DNA of 64,000 nucleotides, from positions 9,973,228-10,037,227 of the forward strand of contig NC_084724.1 in the NCBI RefSeq assembly GCF_033807575.1, in the 5' to 3' direction. Under the pieces are notes generated by a model. It did no database searches and was not told the origin of the DNA. It saw only the letters and a list, made by a program, of their open reading frames with translations. Below, one piece after another: positions 1-11,299 of the stretch. Numbering within the stretch: the first letter of the stretch is position 1; each line of letters opens with the position of its first letter. Origin of the DNA: Cydia pomonella. Its lineage: Eukaryota > Arthropoda > Insecta > Lepidoptera > Tortricidae. The position numbers were made by a program, and so were the translations under genes.

Positions 1-868
1 TGTTAAGTATGAGTTTGCTACTAAACGTAAATACTATCTCGGACGATTGATGTTCAAAATGACATCGATATGTCACAGTTTTCAATTGTTTGGTTGAGTT
101 AAATGTACCTAATGCCCGTGTTACAACAACGCAATATGCAACATTTAATTACTTTTTATATATAAAAAAAAAAGTTTCCTCAAACGTAAGTACGTTTCGG
201 TACCCATACCCCGAAGTTAACGGAATTCAATAAAAACACGGTGTAGAAGAGTATTATATTATTTTATTATTATTATTAATTCTCAATAATAATTATTGTG
301 TCGAACATAATTACTTAATAATTAAAATTATCTACATTGTACCTATTAAAAATCAAAATAAATATTGAAGATAATTATAAATAATAAATGAATAAATTAT
401 AAATAATTATAAATAAAATAATATAAATAATAATTATAAATAAAATAAATTATAAATATGTTTCATCCAGTTGGTGAGGTATCTGTGAGCAAGCTATTCA
501 ACGATTTGAACAAAGGCTGAGAGTTTGCAATGGAACGGAGATACGATAGTGTGGGCTGTTCATTAGTCCGCTCATTTTCCTTGGCCCTATTTTAAATATA
601 CTTCTAACTTTATAAAAATACTTATTCCGTTTCCGTTCTTCCGTCCGTCATTTTCAGAAATTGCAAGTTAATTTCTTATAACGTTGGCTAAGCCAAAGGG
701 TTTTTAAAAAATACAATCAATATCGTTTTCACCTCAGCAGCTCGAACAAGCCTACTATCGTCACTCTAGGGAGTGAGACAAGCTTTCGTCATAATGACCT
801 TTCGTTTAAGGGTGTAAATAAATGTGGATAACTTTACTTGAATTTTTTTAACCTTTAATATGTTTTCA
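1..868. other. Intergenic DNA, no gene seen
   Basis: There is no coding signal in this stretch. Bases 240-460 are almost pure A/T with repeated AATAAAT-like words. The segment around 720-870 has short matches to the ends of the repeat family described at 870-1080. Confidence 0.6.
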
Positions 869-869
869 C

Positions 870-1080
870 TACTGACGTGAAAAGTTGAATGTCACACGAG
901 AGCAAAGTTATTTTACCTCTCGTGTTTTTGAGTCCCTCGCTACGCTCAAGATTCTAAGTTAGAATCACTCGCTTCGCTCGTTATTCAATTATAGAATCTT
1001 TCGCTTACTCGGGACTCAAAATCAACACTCGCAAGAAAAACCAACTTTCCTCTCTTGTTGCACAAATAACTATTGCAATC
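870..1080 (-). repeat. Interspersed repeat, 'GAGTCC' family
   Basis: This is a minus-oriented copy of a repeat also found at about 4624-4830 and 13983-14200. All copies share the words ACAACAAGAG, GGACTCAA and AGAATCTTGAGCG. No ORF is present; it is probably the end of a non-autonomous DNA transposon. Confidence 0.6.
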
Positions 1081-1319
1081 ACGAACCGAGTACAATGACG
1101 AAATTGAATGAAATTGATGTTCTGTCTTGGTACAATATGAGTACTCGGACAGTCAATTCAATTTTGGTTATAGCAACTACCAGTTAAAAAGACCACAATC
1201 CATCCACAATGTCGTTAGAAAAGGTTTTAACTGTATTTCGAAATAACATTGATTTATAACTCTTTAAACTCTCTCGTTTTGTACACATATTTAATGTCAT
1301 TTACGGGTCTAACGTGATT

Positions 1320-1729
1320 AAATTTCATTATTTTACCTTTTATCCGACGTTTTAGCCAGTACCCCTTAGTGTAAATTTATTCGATGGCGAAACGTGACGT
1401 ACGCATTTTGTTAAGTCTCATTTTGTATGGGATTTTGAAACAGCGCGCCAAGCGGGACTTTTTTGAAACTCAAAATCCCGTCACGTTTCACTATGGAATA
1501 AATTTACACTAGGGGTACTGGCTAAAACGTCGGATAAAAGGTAAAATAGGGGTACTGGTTGCGCTAGCTGTGGGCACGGAAGACTGAGATCCCAGCAAAA
1601 TGTCAATGGAGATATGTTTATTGTTGTTTACCAATATTCCCCATAGACATTTTGCTGGGACGTCAGTCTTCCCGTGACTGTGACTGCAACCTGGCTGAAA
1701 CGTCGGATAAAGGTAAAATTATGAAATTA
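1320..1729. mobile_element. Nested MITE cluster with ~40-bp inverted ends
   Basis: The outer ends are inverted repeats: TTTTATCCGACGTTTTAGCC near 1338-1357 and its complement near 1689-1711. Inside lie two hairpins. One, about 1357-1519, has the CAGTACCCC/GGGGTACTG ends of the family also seen at 47001 and 58134. The other, about 1558-1693, pairs CCCAGCAAAATGTC with GACATTTTGCTGGG. No coding capacity. Confidence 0.75.
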
Positions 1730-2189
1730 ACTCGCATTATACCCGGTATTGACATAAAATAACATTGATTTAGTTTTATTGTAGTTAAAATATCCCCAAA
1801 ACCATATTAAATTTGATTACTAAAGCTGCTGTGATTAAGTAAGGCGAATCAACAAGATATTTCATTTCAAGGAACATTTTCGGGAGCTTCTCGACTTTTT
1901 TTTTGGGTTGGGTTGGAAGGTCAGATGGCAGTCGCTTTCGTAAAAAAACTAGTTCCTATACCAAATCTTGAGCTTAGTTGTTAAGCAGACTCCAGGCTTC
2001 CATGAGCCGTGGCAAAATCCCGGGACAACGCGAGGAAGAATAATTTGTATTGGTTTGGATGACTTTAACGATCCTCTTGGTAATTGGCGCGCATCTTACG
2101 CATGACTTCCACTTCGTTTTGCATGCACCAATCAGTGTGAGCGATCATCAAGGTCGTATTAAAATAATCATAATCACATATTGTTAAAT

Positions 2190-2535
2190 CCCCGGACCCG
2201 GGTACGTCCTTAAACTACGTCCAAAAGAGAGGTATGGGCATTGTGAATGTCATCTCGCTTTGTGTGGTAGGGCACAGCACAGCGGATGTCATTCCAGATC
2301 TAGAGCAGAGCCCAACTGGGGAAGTACCTCCACCTTACAGAAAACCGCAGCCAAATAACACTAGACCCTACTCATAGTGTTGTGTTCCTGCCGGTGAGTA
2401 AAGATGCCAGAACTCAACGAGGGTGCGGAGTGTTAGGGTCGGCAACGCGCATATTGCAGACGTACGGAGACTGCTTACCATAAGGCGGGCCGTATGCTTG
2501 TTTGCCACCGACGTAGCATAATAAAAAAAGTCAGA
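2190..2535 (+). repeat. Non-LTR-type repeat with A-rich 3' end
   Basis: This is one of seven copies of a repeat running from 'GGACCCGGGTA..CCTTAAACTACG' to 'TTGTTTGCCACCGACGTAG' plus an A-tract. The others are at 16750-17115, 19885-20005, 22340-22640, 31240-31365, 34870-35165 and 37840-37990. The directional poly-A end argues for a retrotransposed LINE 3' end or a SINE-like derivative. Confidence 0.7.
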
Positions 2536-3174
2536 ATCGGGTTCGTGCACTTCACTTACTAAAGATACATCTGTTTAAGGACCAGTATGTTCGTGATCTT
2601 CTCTCACTGTCAATGGGCCTAAGCGTAAGTATAAGATGGATGTGCAAACCCGGGAGAGCTGAAATCATTAATTTTTTGTACGTTAAATTAAAAAAAGGAT
2701 AAGTTTAGAAACAATTTTATATTTTTAGCTTTTGTTACCATTTCTTACCTACATTTTAGACCCATGTTCGTGATTGTTTTCTATCGAGCTGAAGTCAAAA
2801 ACTCAGGATTCGAGTCGAGAGAGTCCCTCGAGAAAAGCCTCAAGATTGCGAAGTAAATACATTTTTGGCAGCCGTGTTGTCACCTAAAAAGCTATACGAC
2901 TTTCCAAAAACCCCGATCTCTGAGTTCTTACAGTGTAACATCAAAAATTTCAGCTAAATTGAACATCTAAAAATAGTGTGACGTTTACAACTTTACACAA
3001 TAAAAGTATTTGCGAAACTACCTGCAAGTCGACACTCCGTTTTCAAGTGCCGAGCGAGCAGCTGGGTCACAAAGCATACGATCATAATCTGCGTTTTATT
3101 TACCACCTTGTCATACAACGGATTGTCACAAATAGGTCCAATTTACCTTCAAACTTGTTTACGAGTACAGATAC
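2536..3174. other. Intergenic DNA, no gene seen
   Basis: No supported gene. Bases 2840-2960 resemble 40625-40690 (shared phrases CCTNAAGATTGC and AAAACNCCG) and are probably repeat-derived. Confidence 0.5.
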
Positions 3175-3308
3175 ACAGTCACCATCAGATATATCGGGGC
3201 GACTTAGATGCTCAATAATATCTGAACACGCACTCTAGCGCCTTGTTCGGCGTGTTCAGATATTTATGAGCACCTTGTGCGCTCCGATATATCTAATGGC
3301 GACGGTAC
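3175..3308. mobile_element. MITE, ACAGTCGCCATCAGATATAT family, copy 1
   Basis: A palindromic element of about 134 bp. Its ends read ACAGTCACCATCAGATATAT and the near-complement ending ATGGCGACGGTAC. The centre carries a second hairpin built on ATCTGAACACG/CGTGTTCAGAT. Sister copies are at 7262, 13229, 57592 and 57864. Confidence 0.85.
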
Positions 3309-3369
3309 AACAGATAGGTGAAAATATATAAAGTAATAAAATGTAAGGCAGATAGACGCCGAGTAGGTA

Positions 3370-4250
3370 TACTCATACTCATACTCATTTATTCATAAAG
3401 TTAGTTTACATGTCAAAATAAAACTAGATTAAAGTTAAAACTAACTTAAAAATAAAATTACAATAAAAATTAAAACAAAGCCTATTTACATTTAAAATTA
3501 AGATCAGAAATTAGACTCAGTATCAAAATATACATTAAAATCAATTAGTAACAGGATAATCAATAAGTAAAATTAAAAACAAAGCCAATTTATATGTCAA
3601 AAAAATAAATAAAGTAATATAAAATTAGAATTACAATTATAATAAATTAAAATTGGGATAAGAAATTCAAATAACATTAGAATCAAAAATATAAATAAAA
3701 ATAAAAAATAAAAATAAAATTTAATTTTAAAAATAGGTGAAACATACATTATACATTAAGTTTCTTATTTAAAAGTCTGTTCGGATAGGTACTGACCCTG
3801 TATGCATTATGAACTCCTCGTAGGTGTAGAACGGGTGTTCAACGAGCCAGTTTTTTAGTCTATGCTTAAAGTTGCACACACTTGATGCGTCAATAATGTT
3901 TTGTGGCAGATTATTATAAACAGTAGGTCCCATTACATGAGTTAATTTATTAGATTTTTTTAATTTCCTACTAATTCCTACTAGTTTCCTAGCATTACGC
4001 GTATTGTAATTAGACCCCATCTCTTTCGTTTTAAATAAGTTCAAGTTTCCTCTCACGTATATAGCTACCTGCATGATTACTATTGCAGGCAGTGTAAGAA
4101 TGCTAAGCTTTTTAAAAAGCTCTTTGGCAGGGGTATCAGCAGGCACCCGCGCGATGGTCCTGATGGCACGTTATGGCCGTATATGCTACGGGCAGTCTGA
4201 TATAAATATAGTCGGGATCGAGAATTTACTTCGCAATACATTTTTCATTT
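3370..4250 (-). pseudogene. Non-LTR retrotransposon remnant (RT C-terminus and 3' tail)
   Basis: The minus-strand reading frame from about 4146 to 3769 encodes about 125 residues. They resemble the C-terminal tail after the reverse transcriptase domain of Jockey/CR1-type LINEs: the RTIARVPADTPAKELFKKL and GPTVYNNLPQNI stretches are typical of what follows the RT thumb. Reading further upstream, the frame is broken by a stop near 4165, so the element is dead and 5'-truncated. Below the stop codon lies about 400 bp of A-rich tail (3768-3370 read backwards), ending in repeated ATGAGT words, as at LINE 3' ends. The clade assignment is remembered, not searched. Confidence 0.75.
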
Positions 4251-4309
4251 TGTTATAGCTAGATTCCATTATAAGATGAAAATAGAATTGAAAAATTTAC
4301 AATGTACAT

Positions 4310-4549
4310 GTCGGCGGCCGATCGTAAGATCAGGCAGATCGGAAATTTCCCAGGCATATCGTGGAACGTGAAAATCTTTGTCTCGTTCCCTGAGTCGACG
4401 TTCTGGACAGTTTACCCTTCGGGCATTTGAAGCAATCTAATGAACCTATTCTACCCGCCTATTGGTTTAATGTGACTACCGTACACACAAAAACATTATA
4501 CAGGAGCATTACGATCTGCCTGATCTTACGTTCGGCCGCCGACATATCT
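4310..4549. mobile_element. MITE with TGTCGGCGGCCGA ends
   Basis: About 240 bp flanked by inverted repeats of roughly 35 bp. The left end reads GTCGGCGGCCGATCGTAAGA and continues ATCAGGCAGATCG; the right end is its complement. The interior has no ORF. A single copy is present in this window. Confidence 0.85.
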
Positions 4550-5157
4550 ATTATTTATATTTTGGAACTAGCCCGGATATAAAATACATGAAAGTGATAC
4601 CAACTGCAGTATTAGGGATCGAAATAGGGAAAATAGTTATTTGTACAACAAGAGGGCAAAACTTTATATTTCTTCGAGTGCTTGTTTTGAGTCTCGTGCA
4701 AGCGAAAGTTTATATAATAGATCTAATTTAGAATCTTGAGCGTAGTAAGGGACTCAAAAGCGCACGAGATGTAAATAACTTCGATCTCGTGTAGTACACA
4801 ACATTTTTCACGTCAGTCAGCCATCAAAATATACAACCTGAAAAAATCTAATCCAGACGGACGGATCACTATTTCACTCATGTTTTCTGAAGGTATTCTA
4901 ACAATTAACTTTAATTACCGCAATAAAACAAAACGAAAGATATTTCAATAAAATAATACAAAAATAATGAATTAACGAACATGAATTGACAGTTCAATCG
5001 ACAACTTTTTTTTTGTAAATAAAAACTTTGTGAGATACGGTCCGAATTGCGGATACTACTATTTGTCAACTATAGTAGAGATCGTTAAAAGTAGTTAAGT
5101 AGAATTATTTACTGCGTAACAATTGCGTAAATTTGTATAAGTTCATTGTTATGATTG

Positions 5158-5787
5158 TATAAAACCGGCCAAGAGCATGTCGGGCCACGCTCAGTGTAGG
5201 GTTCCGTAGTTACTCTTCCGTCACAATAAGCTAAACTGGAAGTTAAAGTATAGCAAATTGTTAACCAAGGGATGAAACGGTACCTTTCACCTGAGTTAAA
5301 CAAATAGGCAAATTTGCATAATCAGTACCTAATTAAAATAAGTCTTTTTACTATGAAGGGAAAACTTTTTGCGATAACTCAAAAACAGCTAAACTGATCA
5401 TGTCCGCTATAGTTTTCATTTAATGTCTTTCTTAAGCTCTACTTCCACGATTTTTTTCATATTTTTTGGACCTATGGTTCAAAAGTTAGAGGGGGGGGGG
5501 GGACACATTTTTTTTTTCTTTCGGAGCGATTATCTCCGAATATATTCACTTTATCAAAAAATGTTTCTTGAAAACCCCTATTAGTTTTGAAAGACCTTTC
5601 CAACGATACCCCACACTGTAGGGTTGAAGCGAAAAAAAAATTTCGCCCCCACTTTACGTGTAGGGGAGGTACCCTAAAAAAAATTAAATTTTTAGATTTT
5701 ATTGTACGACTTTGTCGGCTTTATTGATTTATATATCCATGCCAAATTTCAGCTTTCTAGCACTAACGACCACGGAGCAAAGCCTCG

Positions 5788-5850
<63 letters not shown>

Positions 5851-5908
5851 GGACATGGCGAAACTATAAGGGTTCCGTTTTATGCCATTTGGCTACGGAA
5901 CCCTAAAA
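5158..5908 (+). mobile_element. ~750-bp non-autonomous repeat, CCGGCCAAGAGCATG family
   Basis: It runs from AACCGGCCAAGAGCATGTCG to GGCTACGGAACCCTAAAAA. It contains an early AGGGTTCCGTAG and ends with the complementary TACGGAACCCT, so the GGGTTCCGTA core forms imperfect inverted ends. A second copy is at 53528-54233. It lacks coding capacity and contains a (GACA)n array just before its 3' end. Its insertion boundary is visible by comparison with the uninterrupted block at 13983-14815. Confidence 0.8.
5788..5851 (+). repeat. (GACA)n microsatellite
   Basis: About sixteen uninterrupted GACA units sit inside the 5158-5908 repeat. The sister copy at 54150-54178 has only about six, so the array length is variable. 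Confidence 0.9.
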
Positions 5909-6499
5909 AACGTTAAATATGGTGTTTTTATTAAATTTTAAACTTTTATTTCATTTAGTAATTATTACGAAGGAAAGAATTTATTAAATTATTACTCGTA
6001 AGGTGTTTTGGAACGATGCGGACTGACTTATTTCAGGGGTCTATTATAAACCGTCAATATACCGTTGAATTACGTATGCATTTTTGTCTCTTTCTTTTTG
6101 CTAATGACGTGAAAGGGACAAAGACAATAGAATCCAAATACTTCGAACTTGTATTAGGCCCCGCACGTTCAAATGACATTCGAATATAAAGGTAACTTGA
6201 ATGTTAGTTGACAAAATGCGATGTTCCAGGTCGTCATTGGCTCTATATTCTTATTTTCTAGGTCTTTCAATTCAATTCAATCCAATTATTTATTTCAAAT
6301 CTATGGAGATCCGTACTCAGATAGTAGTTTTAGGGTTCCGTAATCGACTAGGTACCCTTATAAGAAGTTTTGCCATGTCTGTTTGTCAAATTTTGTGAGA
6401 AGGTTCGATGATTTTTTTTTGTCGATTTAGTAACAATAAAGGGTTTGAAATTGCGAATCCATACATTTGTTCAGTTTTAAGTTATGCTCGCGAGTTCTA

Positions 6500-6623
6500 C
6501 AGGGGCTCATTTCTCGAACGGTATTAGTCTAATATTATCAGTGTGTTGCCATGGTAACCCATACGATTTGACAGTTCGAGGACTAATATTATTAGTCTAA
6601 CACCGTTCGTGAAATGGGCCCCA
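6500..6623. mobile_element. Short hairpin MITE, GGGGCTCATTTCTCGAACGG ends
   Basis: Ends GGGGCTCATTTCTCGAACGG and CCGTTCGTGAAATGGGCCCC are inverted, followed inward by complementary TATTAGTCTAATATTA words. About 124 bp, noncoding. Confidence 0.75.
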
Positions 6624-6846
6624 GCTCACCCACTAGTACTTCACAGATTTCATAAAGTTATATGTAATATAAAATAAAATAAATCTATATTATATTCCTC
6701 ACACAAAAAACGTTACTTTCTTTATAGTCAAGGAAAAACTAGTAACAGTATAAAGGTAGGGTTGTCACATCGCATTAATTGCGCACGTAAGTGTACGTCG
6801 ACACGTCCCTAGGGAGTCACGTGTCAGGGTAATGTGGTGCTCTTAC

Positions 6847-7097
6847 CATTGACATATATCTAAGGACGGGCCTTACCCGCAATAAGAATGGGGCCAGTCC
6901 AGCGATGTTACGCACACGAATTCGAGCCAATCGTGCAATCGAACGCCACAACGCGATTGGTTGATGAGTTCGCATCACGCGCGCGATTGGTTGTAATTAG
7001 TTGCGTTATACTACAAGATTGGCTCGAATTCGTGAGTGACACCACTGATCTGGCTCTTAGTGTCCGTAAGGCTCGTCCTTAGATATATGTCAATGGC
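6847..7097. mobile_element. MITE, CCATTGACATATATCTAAGG ends
   Basis: A perfect inverted terminal repeat, CCATTGACATATATCTAAGG, lies at both ends of a 250-bp element, with an inner inverted pair CGAATTCGAGCCAAT/ATTGGCTCGAATTCG. The interior is relatively GC-rich but its frame has no recognisable product. Confidence 0.85.
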
Positions 7098-7261
7098 TCC
7101 TATGCTAAGGTAATGTGGGGCGAAGTGAAGGTCGAATTTTCTTATCGTATGGTAAACAATAACAAACAAAACTAACTTGCAAATTCACAAAGGTACTTGA
7201 AACTTGTTGTTCGAAATGTTTATAAAATTCGATACTTTATAACTAAGTTCCATACTCTCTA

Positions 7262-7360
7262 ATATTTTAACACACACTCTAACGCGTTGATAATAGAGGT
7301 GTGTTCAGATATTTGTGAGCACCTTGGCCGCTTCGATATATATGATGGCGACTGTACATG
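7262..7360. mobile_element. MITE, ACAGTCGCC family, 5'-truncated copy
   Basis: It retains the central GTGTTCAGATATTTGTGAGC and the right end GATGGCGACTGTAC of the family, but the left arm is missing. It is therefore a truncated relative of the 57592 and 57864 copies. Confidence 0.8.
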
Positions 7361-7744
7361 TTATCCCTTCAGGAAGTTATTTCTAGGATCAACAGTATCC
7401 TATGTGAGGTTTTAAACTGCCGTGGAGCATTTTTTTTAACACTTTTGTTAATTTTGTATTTTCTCATAAATTTTGTATTTTTTTTTTACTCAGAATCACG
7501 ACCTCTTTCGATCCCAATAGAATAAAAAAAATCCAGACTTTTGTCTTATTGTGTTACCATTTCCCCATATATTTTGTAAAGAAGTAACAAAAAGGAAGCT
7601 TTGAAAAATTTATGGGAATTTTGGGACACTTTTTTTTCTCCTTAAAGGATGAAAAGGACTAGCGATGATGACCAGAAACGACACAAACGTGGCAAAAAAG
7701 GTTCCATAAAAAGTAGCAAAAAAGAAACGCTCAGTAGCAAAAGA

Positions 7745-8507
7745 AAAAAAGCGGCCAAGTGCGAGTCGGACTCGCGCATGAAGGGTTCCGTACCATTTAT
7801 GACGTATTAAAAAAATCTACTTACTAGATCTCGTTCAACATTTTACCACTTAGGACACACATTTTACCACTTTGGAAGTGTCTCTTGAGCAAACTATTCA
7901 GTTTAGAAAAATATGATATTAGAAACCTCAATATCATTTTTGAAGACCTATCCGTAGATACCCCACACGTATGGGTTTGATGAAAAAAAAAATATTTTTT
8001 ATTTTATGACTTATTAAAAAAACTACTTACTAGATCTCGTTCGAACCAATTTTCGGTGGAAGTTTGCATGGCAATGAATATCATATATTTTTTTTAGATT
8101 TTTCATTCTGTTATTTTAGAAGTTACGGGGGGGGGGGACACACTTTTTACCACTTTGGAAGTGTCTCTCGCGCAAACTATTCAGTTTAGAAAAAAATGAT
8201 ATTAGAAACCTCAATATCATTTTTAAAGACCTATCCATAGATACCCCACACGTATGGGTTTGATGAAAAAAGATTTTTTGAGTTTCAGTTCTAAGTATGG
8301 GGAACCCCCAAAATTTATTGTTTTTTCTCTATTTTTGTGTAAACATCATAATGCGGTTCATAGGATACATCTACTTACCAAGTTTGAACAGTATAGCTTT
8401 TATAGTTTCGGAAAAAAGTGGCTGTGACAGAATTGGACAGACAGACGGACATGACGAATCTATAAGGGTTCCGTTTTTTGCCATTTGGCTACGGAACCCT
8501 AAAAAGC
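7745..8507 (+). mobile_element. ~760-bp non-autonomous repeat, GCGGCCAAGTGCGAGTCGG family
   Basis: It begins AAAGCGGCCAAGTGCGAGTC and ends CTACGGAACCCTAAAAA. Other copies are 23390-24110 (plus) and 25015-25540 (minus). It contains two tandem sub-copies of a ~200-bp module that includes ACTTACTAGATCTCGTTC and CCACTTTGGAAGTGTCTC. It ends like the CCGGCCAAGAGC family, so the two are related. Noncoding. Confidence 0.8.
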
Positions 8508-9149
8508 GAACTATACAAGGCAACACCAGTTGTACAAAATTAGTTTTTACTTTAAAATATCCATAGATATGTTTTCACCAAAACAGCTTGAAAAGCTTTA
8601 TTTAAAAACAGTGAGTCAAATTGCTTATTATCCCCAAGAGTACAAATAATTGTTGGAAACATTACCAATAATCGTGACTTTAACTTTTTAAATTAAAAAA
8701 GGGAACTGTCAAGAGGGGTCGTTGTGAAAAAAAAAAATTACGCGCAAATAATACCTATACTTCGTGTCACCCACGATGATGCGCAGATTTGTCAAATTTA
8801 ACCTTTAAAAACATGACAATACTATTCAAGGCACGCGTCTGCATGAATGACACCAACTATACTTGTCGCACGTATAAAAGAAAGCTGACAAAAACGTAAT
8901 AACGCAAATGAATAATGACGTTTGTTTCCATCTATTTTCCCGCCATTAATCTTTGACAGGAGCGGAGTGTATTTTTCCCCTGAAAACTCCATTAGCCGTA
9001 ATTCTCGTAATAAAATAGCTCTGTAAACAACTCCTCTTAATTGAGCTTGTTCATACATCAATTAGGGACGGAGCTAACTCGTTTTGTACGGTTTTAGGTG
9101 AAAATTAAAAAGGTACCTTTGTTGTTACGTGTTGTGTTTTAGCTGTAAC
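8508..9149. other. Intergenic DNA, no gene seen
   Basis: Only short low-complexity or spurious frames are present. No splice-linked coding exon was found. Confidence 0.5.
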
Positions 9150-9320
9150 AGATGGGCGAACCGGACCGTAATCTTGGTCCGGTCCGAGGCGTGTTCGATC
9201 GCGTGGAAGCCCCCCGCCCCGCCGTGCATATGTTAAGGACGCAGCTATAAGTCAGAGTGAGAAAGATATATATTAGCCGGACCAAGGTCGCAGTCCGGTA
9301 CGCCCCTCTGTTACAGCTTT
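9150..9320. mobile_element. MITE with GCTGTAACAGA ends
   Basis: The ends are GCTGTAACAGATGGGCGAAC and the near-complement ending CTGTTACAGC. Inside, complementary GGTCCGG/CCGGACC words form a strong GC-rich stem. About 170 bp, noncoding. Confidence 0.8.
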
Positions 9321-9442
9321 TTACATAACATTTTTTGTTTAACTTATAACTTACTTCATAATAATGTTTGATGAGGGTGGAAAAGTCCTTCCAAAATATA
9401 AGTTTTGGTTGATTATAAAATGAGATCCTTTACGTTTTATGC

Positions 9443-9562
9443 CTGGGCTACACTAACGTGAAATGCCGTTGAATATCGTGATAATCCCAGTGTGGGCGTA
9501 TGAAAAACGTCAATTATCGCGATTATCAACGGCGTTTCCCGTTAGTGTGGCCACGGCATTAG
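9443..9562. mobile_element. Hairpin MITE, CACTAACGTGAAATGCCGTTG ends
   Basis: CTACACTAACGTGAAATGCC at the left pairs with GGCGTTTCCCGTTAGTGTGG at the right, about 120 bp overall. Noncoding. Confidence 0.7.
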
Positions 9563-10107
9563 AATATCATTTGAAATTTTTCGGCATTTTATGTATTTAG
9601 AGAACCTGTACTCTGTACTGAATACCCCTTAAAATTGTTTTTAGAAATATGTACTTATTTTGTTTAAATTGAACTGTCCGAGTTTTAGAAAATAAAACAT
9701 GAGAATCTGCATTTTTTTTAAATAGATAAGTTAAAAAGTAAATGAACTGTCATATATGGTAGGTAGCTATGGAAAAAAATATCAATTTTGTACGGGAATT
9801 GAAATTTTCCATTTCCGTCATCAAAAGAATTTATTATAGAGGCGTATTGTCAAAGCAAATTTTGTAGTCAACTTTTACTGCCATCCTTCGACACTTGACT
9901 AAAACTTTTAGAATTACTTAGCTATGGCTATTTGACCCAAGTAATTTTACTAATATGTGGTAAATATCAAACGGTTTCGCCATCTACTCAAGTGTAGGCC
10001 AAAGGTATATCGCCATCTATTCAAGCATATTTTTGTGTTCATTTTTCGAGGCACGCTTTTTCTTAGACTTTATTTATCTTGTAGGGAGTAATGTATTAGG
10101 GCTCCTC

Positions 10108-10243
10108 TACACGATGGCCCAGCGTAGGCCAGTCTAAGGGACGCAGCTATGCGGTGGAATGAGATAGCAATATCACTTGCTCCCTCTTACGCATAAATGC
10201 GTCCCTTGGACTGGCCTGCGCTGGGCCATCGTGTAGAGGAGCC
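10108..10243. mobile_element. Hairpin MITE, CTCTACACGATGGCCCAGCG ends
   Basis: GGCTCCTCTACACGATGGCC at the left is exactly complemented at the right end, and the inner words GACGCAGC/GCGTCC extend the stem. About 136 bp. Only this copy is in the window. Confidence 0.85.
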
Positions 10244-10319
10244 ATTATATATTATCTTTTCCATCATGAAAGTGCCCCTTGTTTCCTGTGAGATATTCTT
10301 GGAATATCGTTAAACTTTT

Positions 10320-10930
10320 CCAATTTTCTGCATCTAGCACACGTGTATAGTTCTGACAATCCTACAACACTGGGTAGTGGAATACTCCCTATATTACTTC
10401 AATGTTCCGCCAGAGAGCAGCACTACCACATTAAACCATACAGTAACTAATACATTATATGCCTTAAACAGTTTTTTAAGAAGTTTTCACTATGACATTG
10501 ATGTATCAAGGCGGTTTGTTAACAGAGGCCTACTGCGTAACACGAAAATCGAAATTTCTTCATCTAGTTCTAGGGAGGCAGATAACGAAAATTCGTTCTT
10601 CGTATTTCGCGGTAGGCCCTCAGTATGTGCTAGAGGCGCCCCCTACGCAGAGTTTTGCGTAATATCACCTATTGTAGAACCCATATCAATGCCATATTCA
10701 GGCACCAGCAAATTGGTACTAATGCACGAATCACGCTATGCAATTTCGTCAATTCATCAGTTTCATCACACGTGCAACTAGTAATTCGTACTTGTTAGAT
10801 TGCAATGAAAGTCGATTTGAATTCCAATTTCCGTTGCGCCATGTGAGCAGACAAATCAAATTTGGAGACTCCGGAGCATACAGCGCATATGTCTACATTG
10901 TGCATAGTGGTGTGCAGAAGTAGAAAATTC
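10320..10930. repeat. Probable TE-derived segment with internal inverted repeat
   Basis: The plus strand is open for 134 codons (10377-10781), but the frame starts at GTG, has no recognisable domain, and crosses an inverted repeat at about 10530-10618 (AGGCCTACTGCG...CGCGGTAGGCC). I treat it as transposon-derived, not a gene. Confidence 0.45.
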
Positions 10931-11189
10931 AGAGCAGTTTGAATAATATTCATGAGGTGTAGCACGAAGAAAATATTATGGTGAATAATTAGCAAATTTC
11001 CAGCTTAGGAAAACTTGTATATATTATCAATTTGGCGTTCTTAAAGTTGTTAAAACCACAGAAAATCTTTGAGTTGGAAATTAAAGGTCATAACATCCAA
11101 TGATGTTTGCAAGTTATGTTATTTACATTTATTCACACGCGTTTTTAAGATGGCGACGAATGTACAGGTCGCAGCGGCCAGCCATGCGT

Positions 11190-11290
11190 ACTGCAATTTT
11201 TAGGGTTCCGTTTCCAAAGGGTAAAACGGGACCCTATTACTATGACTCCGCTGTCTGTCCGTCTGTCTGTCTGTCTGTCCGTCTGTCACC
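11190..11290. repeat. TAGGGTTCCGTTT repeat with GTCT array
   Basis: A fragment of a repeat family beginning AGGGTTCCGTTTCCAAAGGG and carrying CTGTCTGTCCGTCTGTCTG. The same family appears reversed near 63800-63930. Confidence 0.65.
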
Positions 11291-11299
11291 AGGCTATAC

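Larger units (their letters stand above)
4624..6212. repeat. Duplicated repeat block, copy 1 (interrupted)
   Basis: This block matches 13983-14815 over both halves: 4624-5157 aligns with 13983-14533, and 5925-6212 with 14556-14815. Shared phrases include CCAGACGGACGGATCACTAT and AAACCGTCAATATACCG. The ~750 bp between the halves (5158-5908) is absent from the other copy and is a separate repeat. No ORFs of note. Confidence 0.8.

Noticed and set aside
5788..5851. CRISPR-like array
   Set aside because: It is a plain GACA microsatellite with no spacers, in a eukaryotic repeat.
10377..10781. 134-codon open frame on plus
   Set aside because: It begins with GTG, has no recognisable domain, spans an inverted repeat and has no splice or promoter support.
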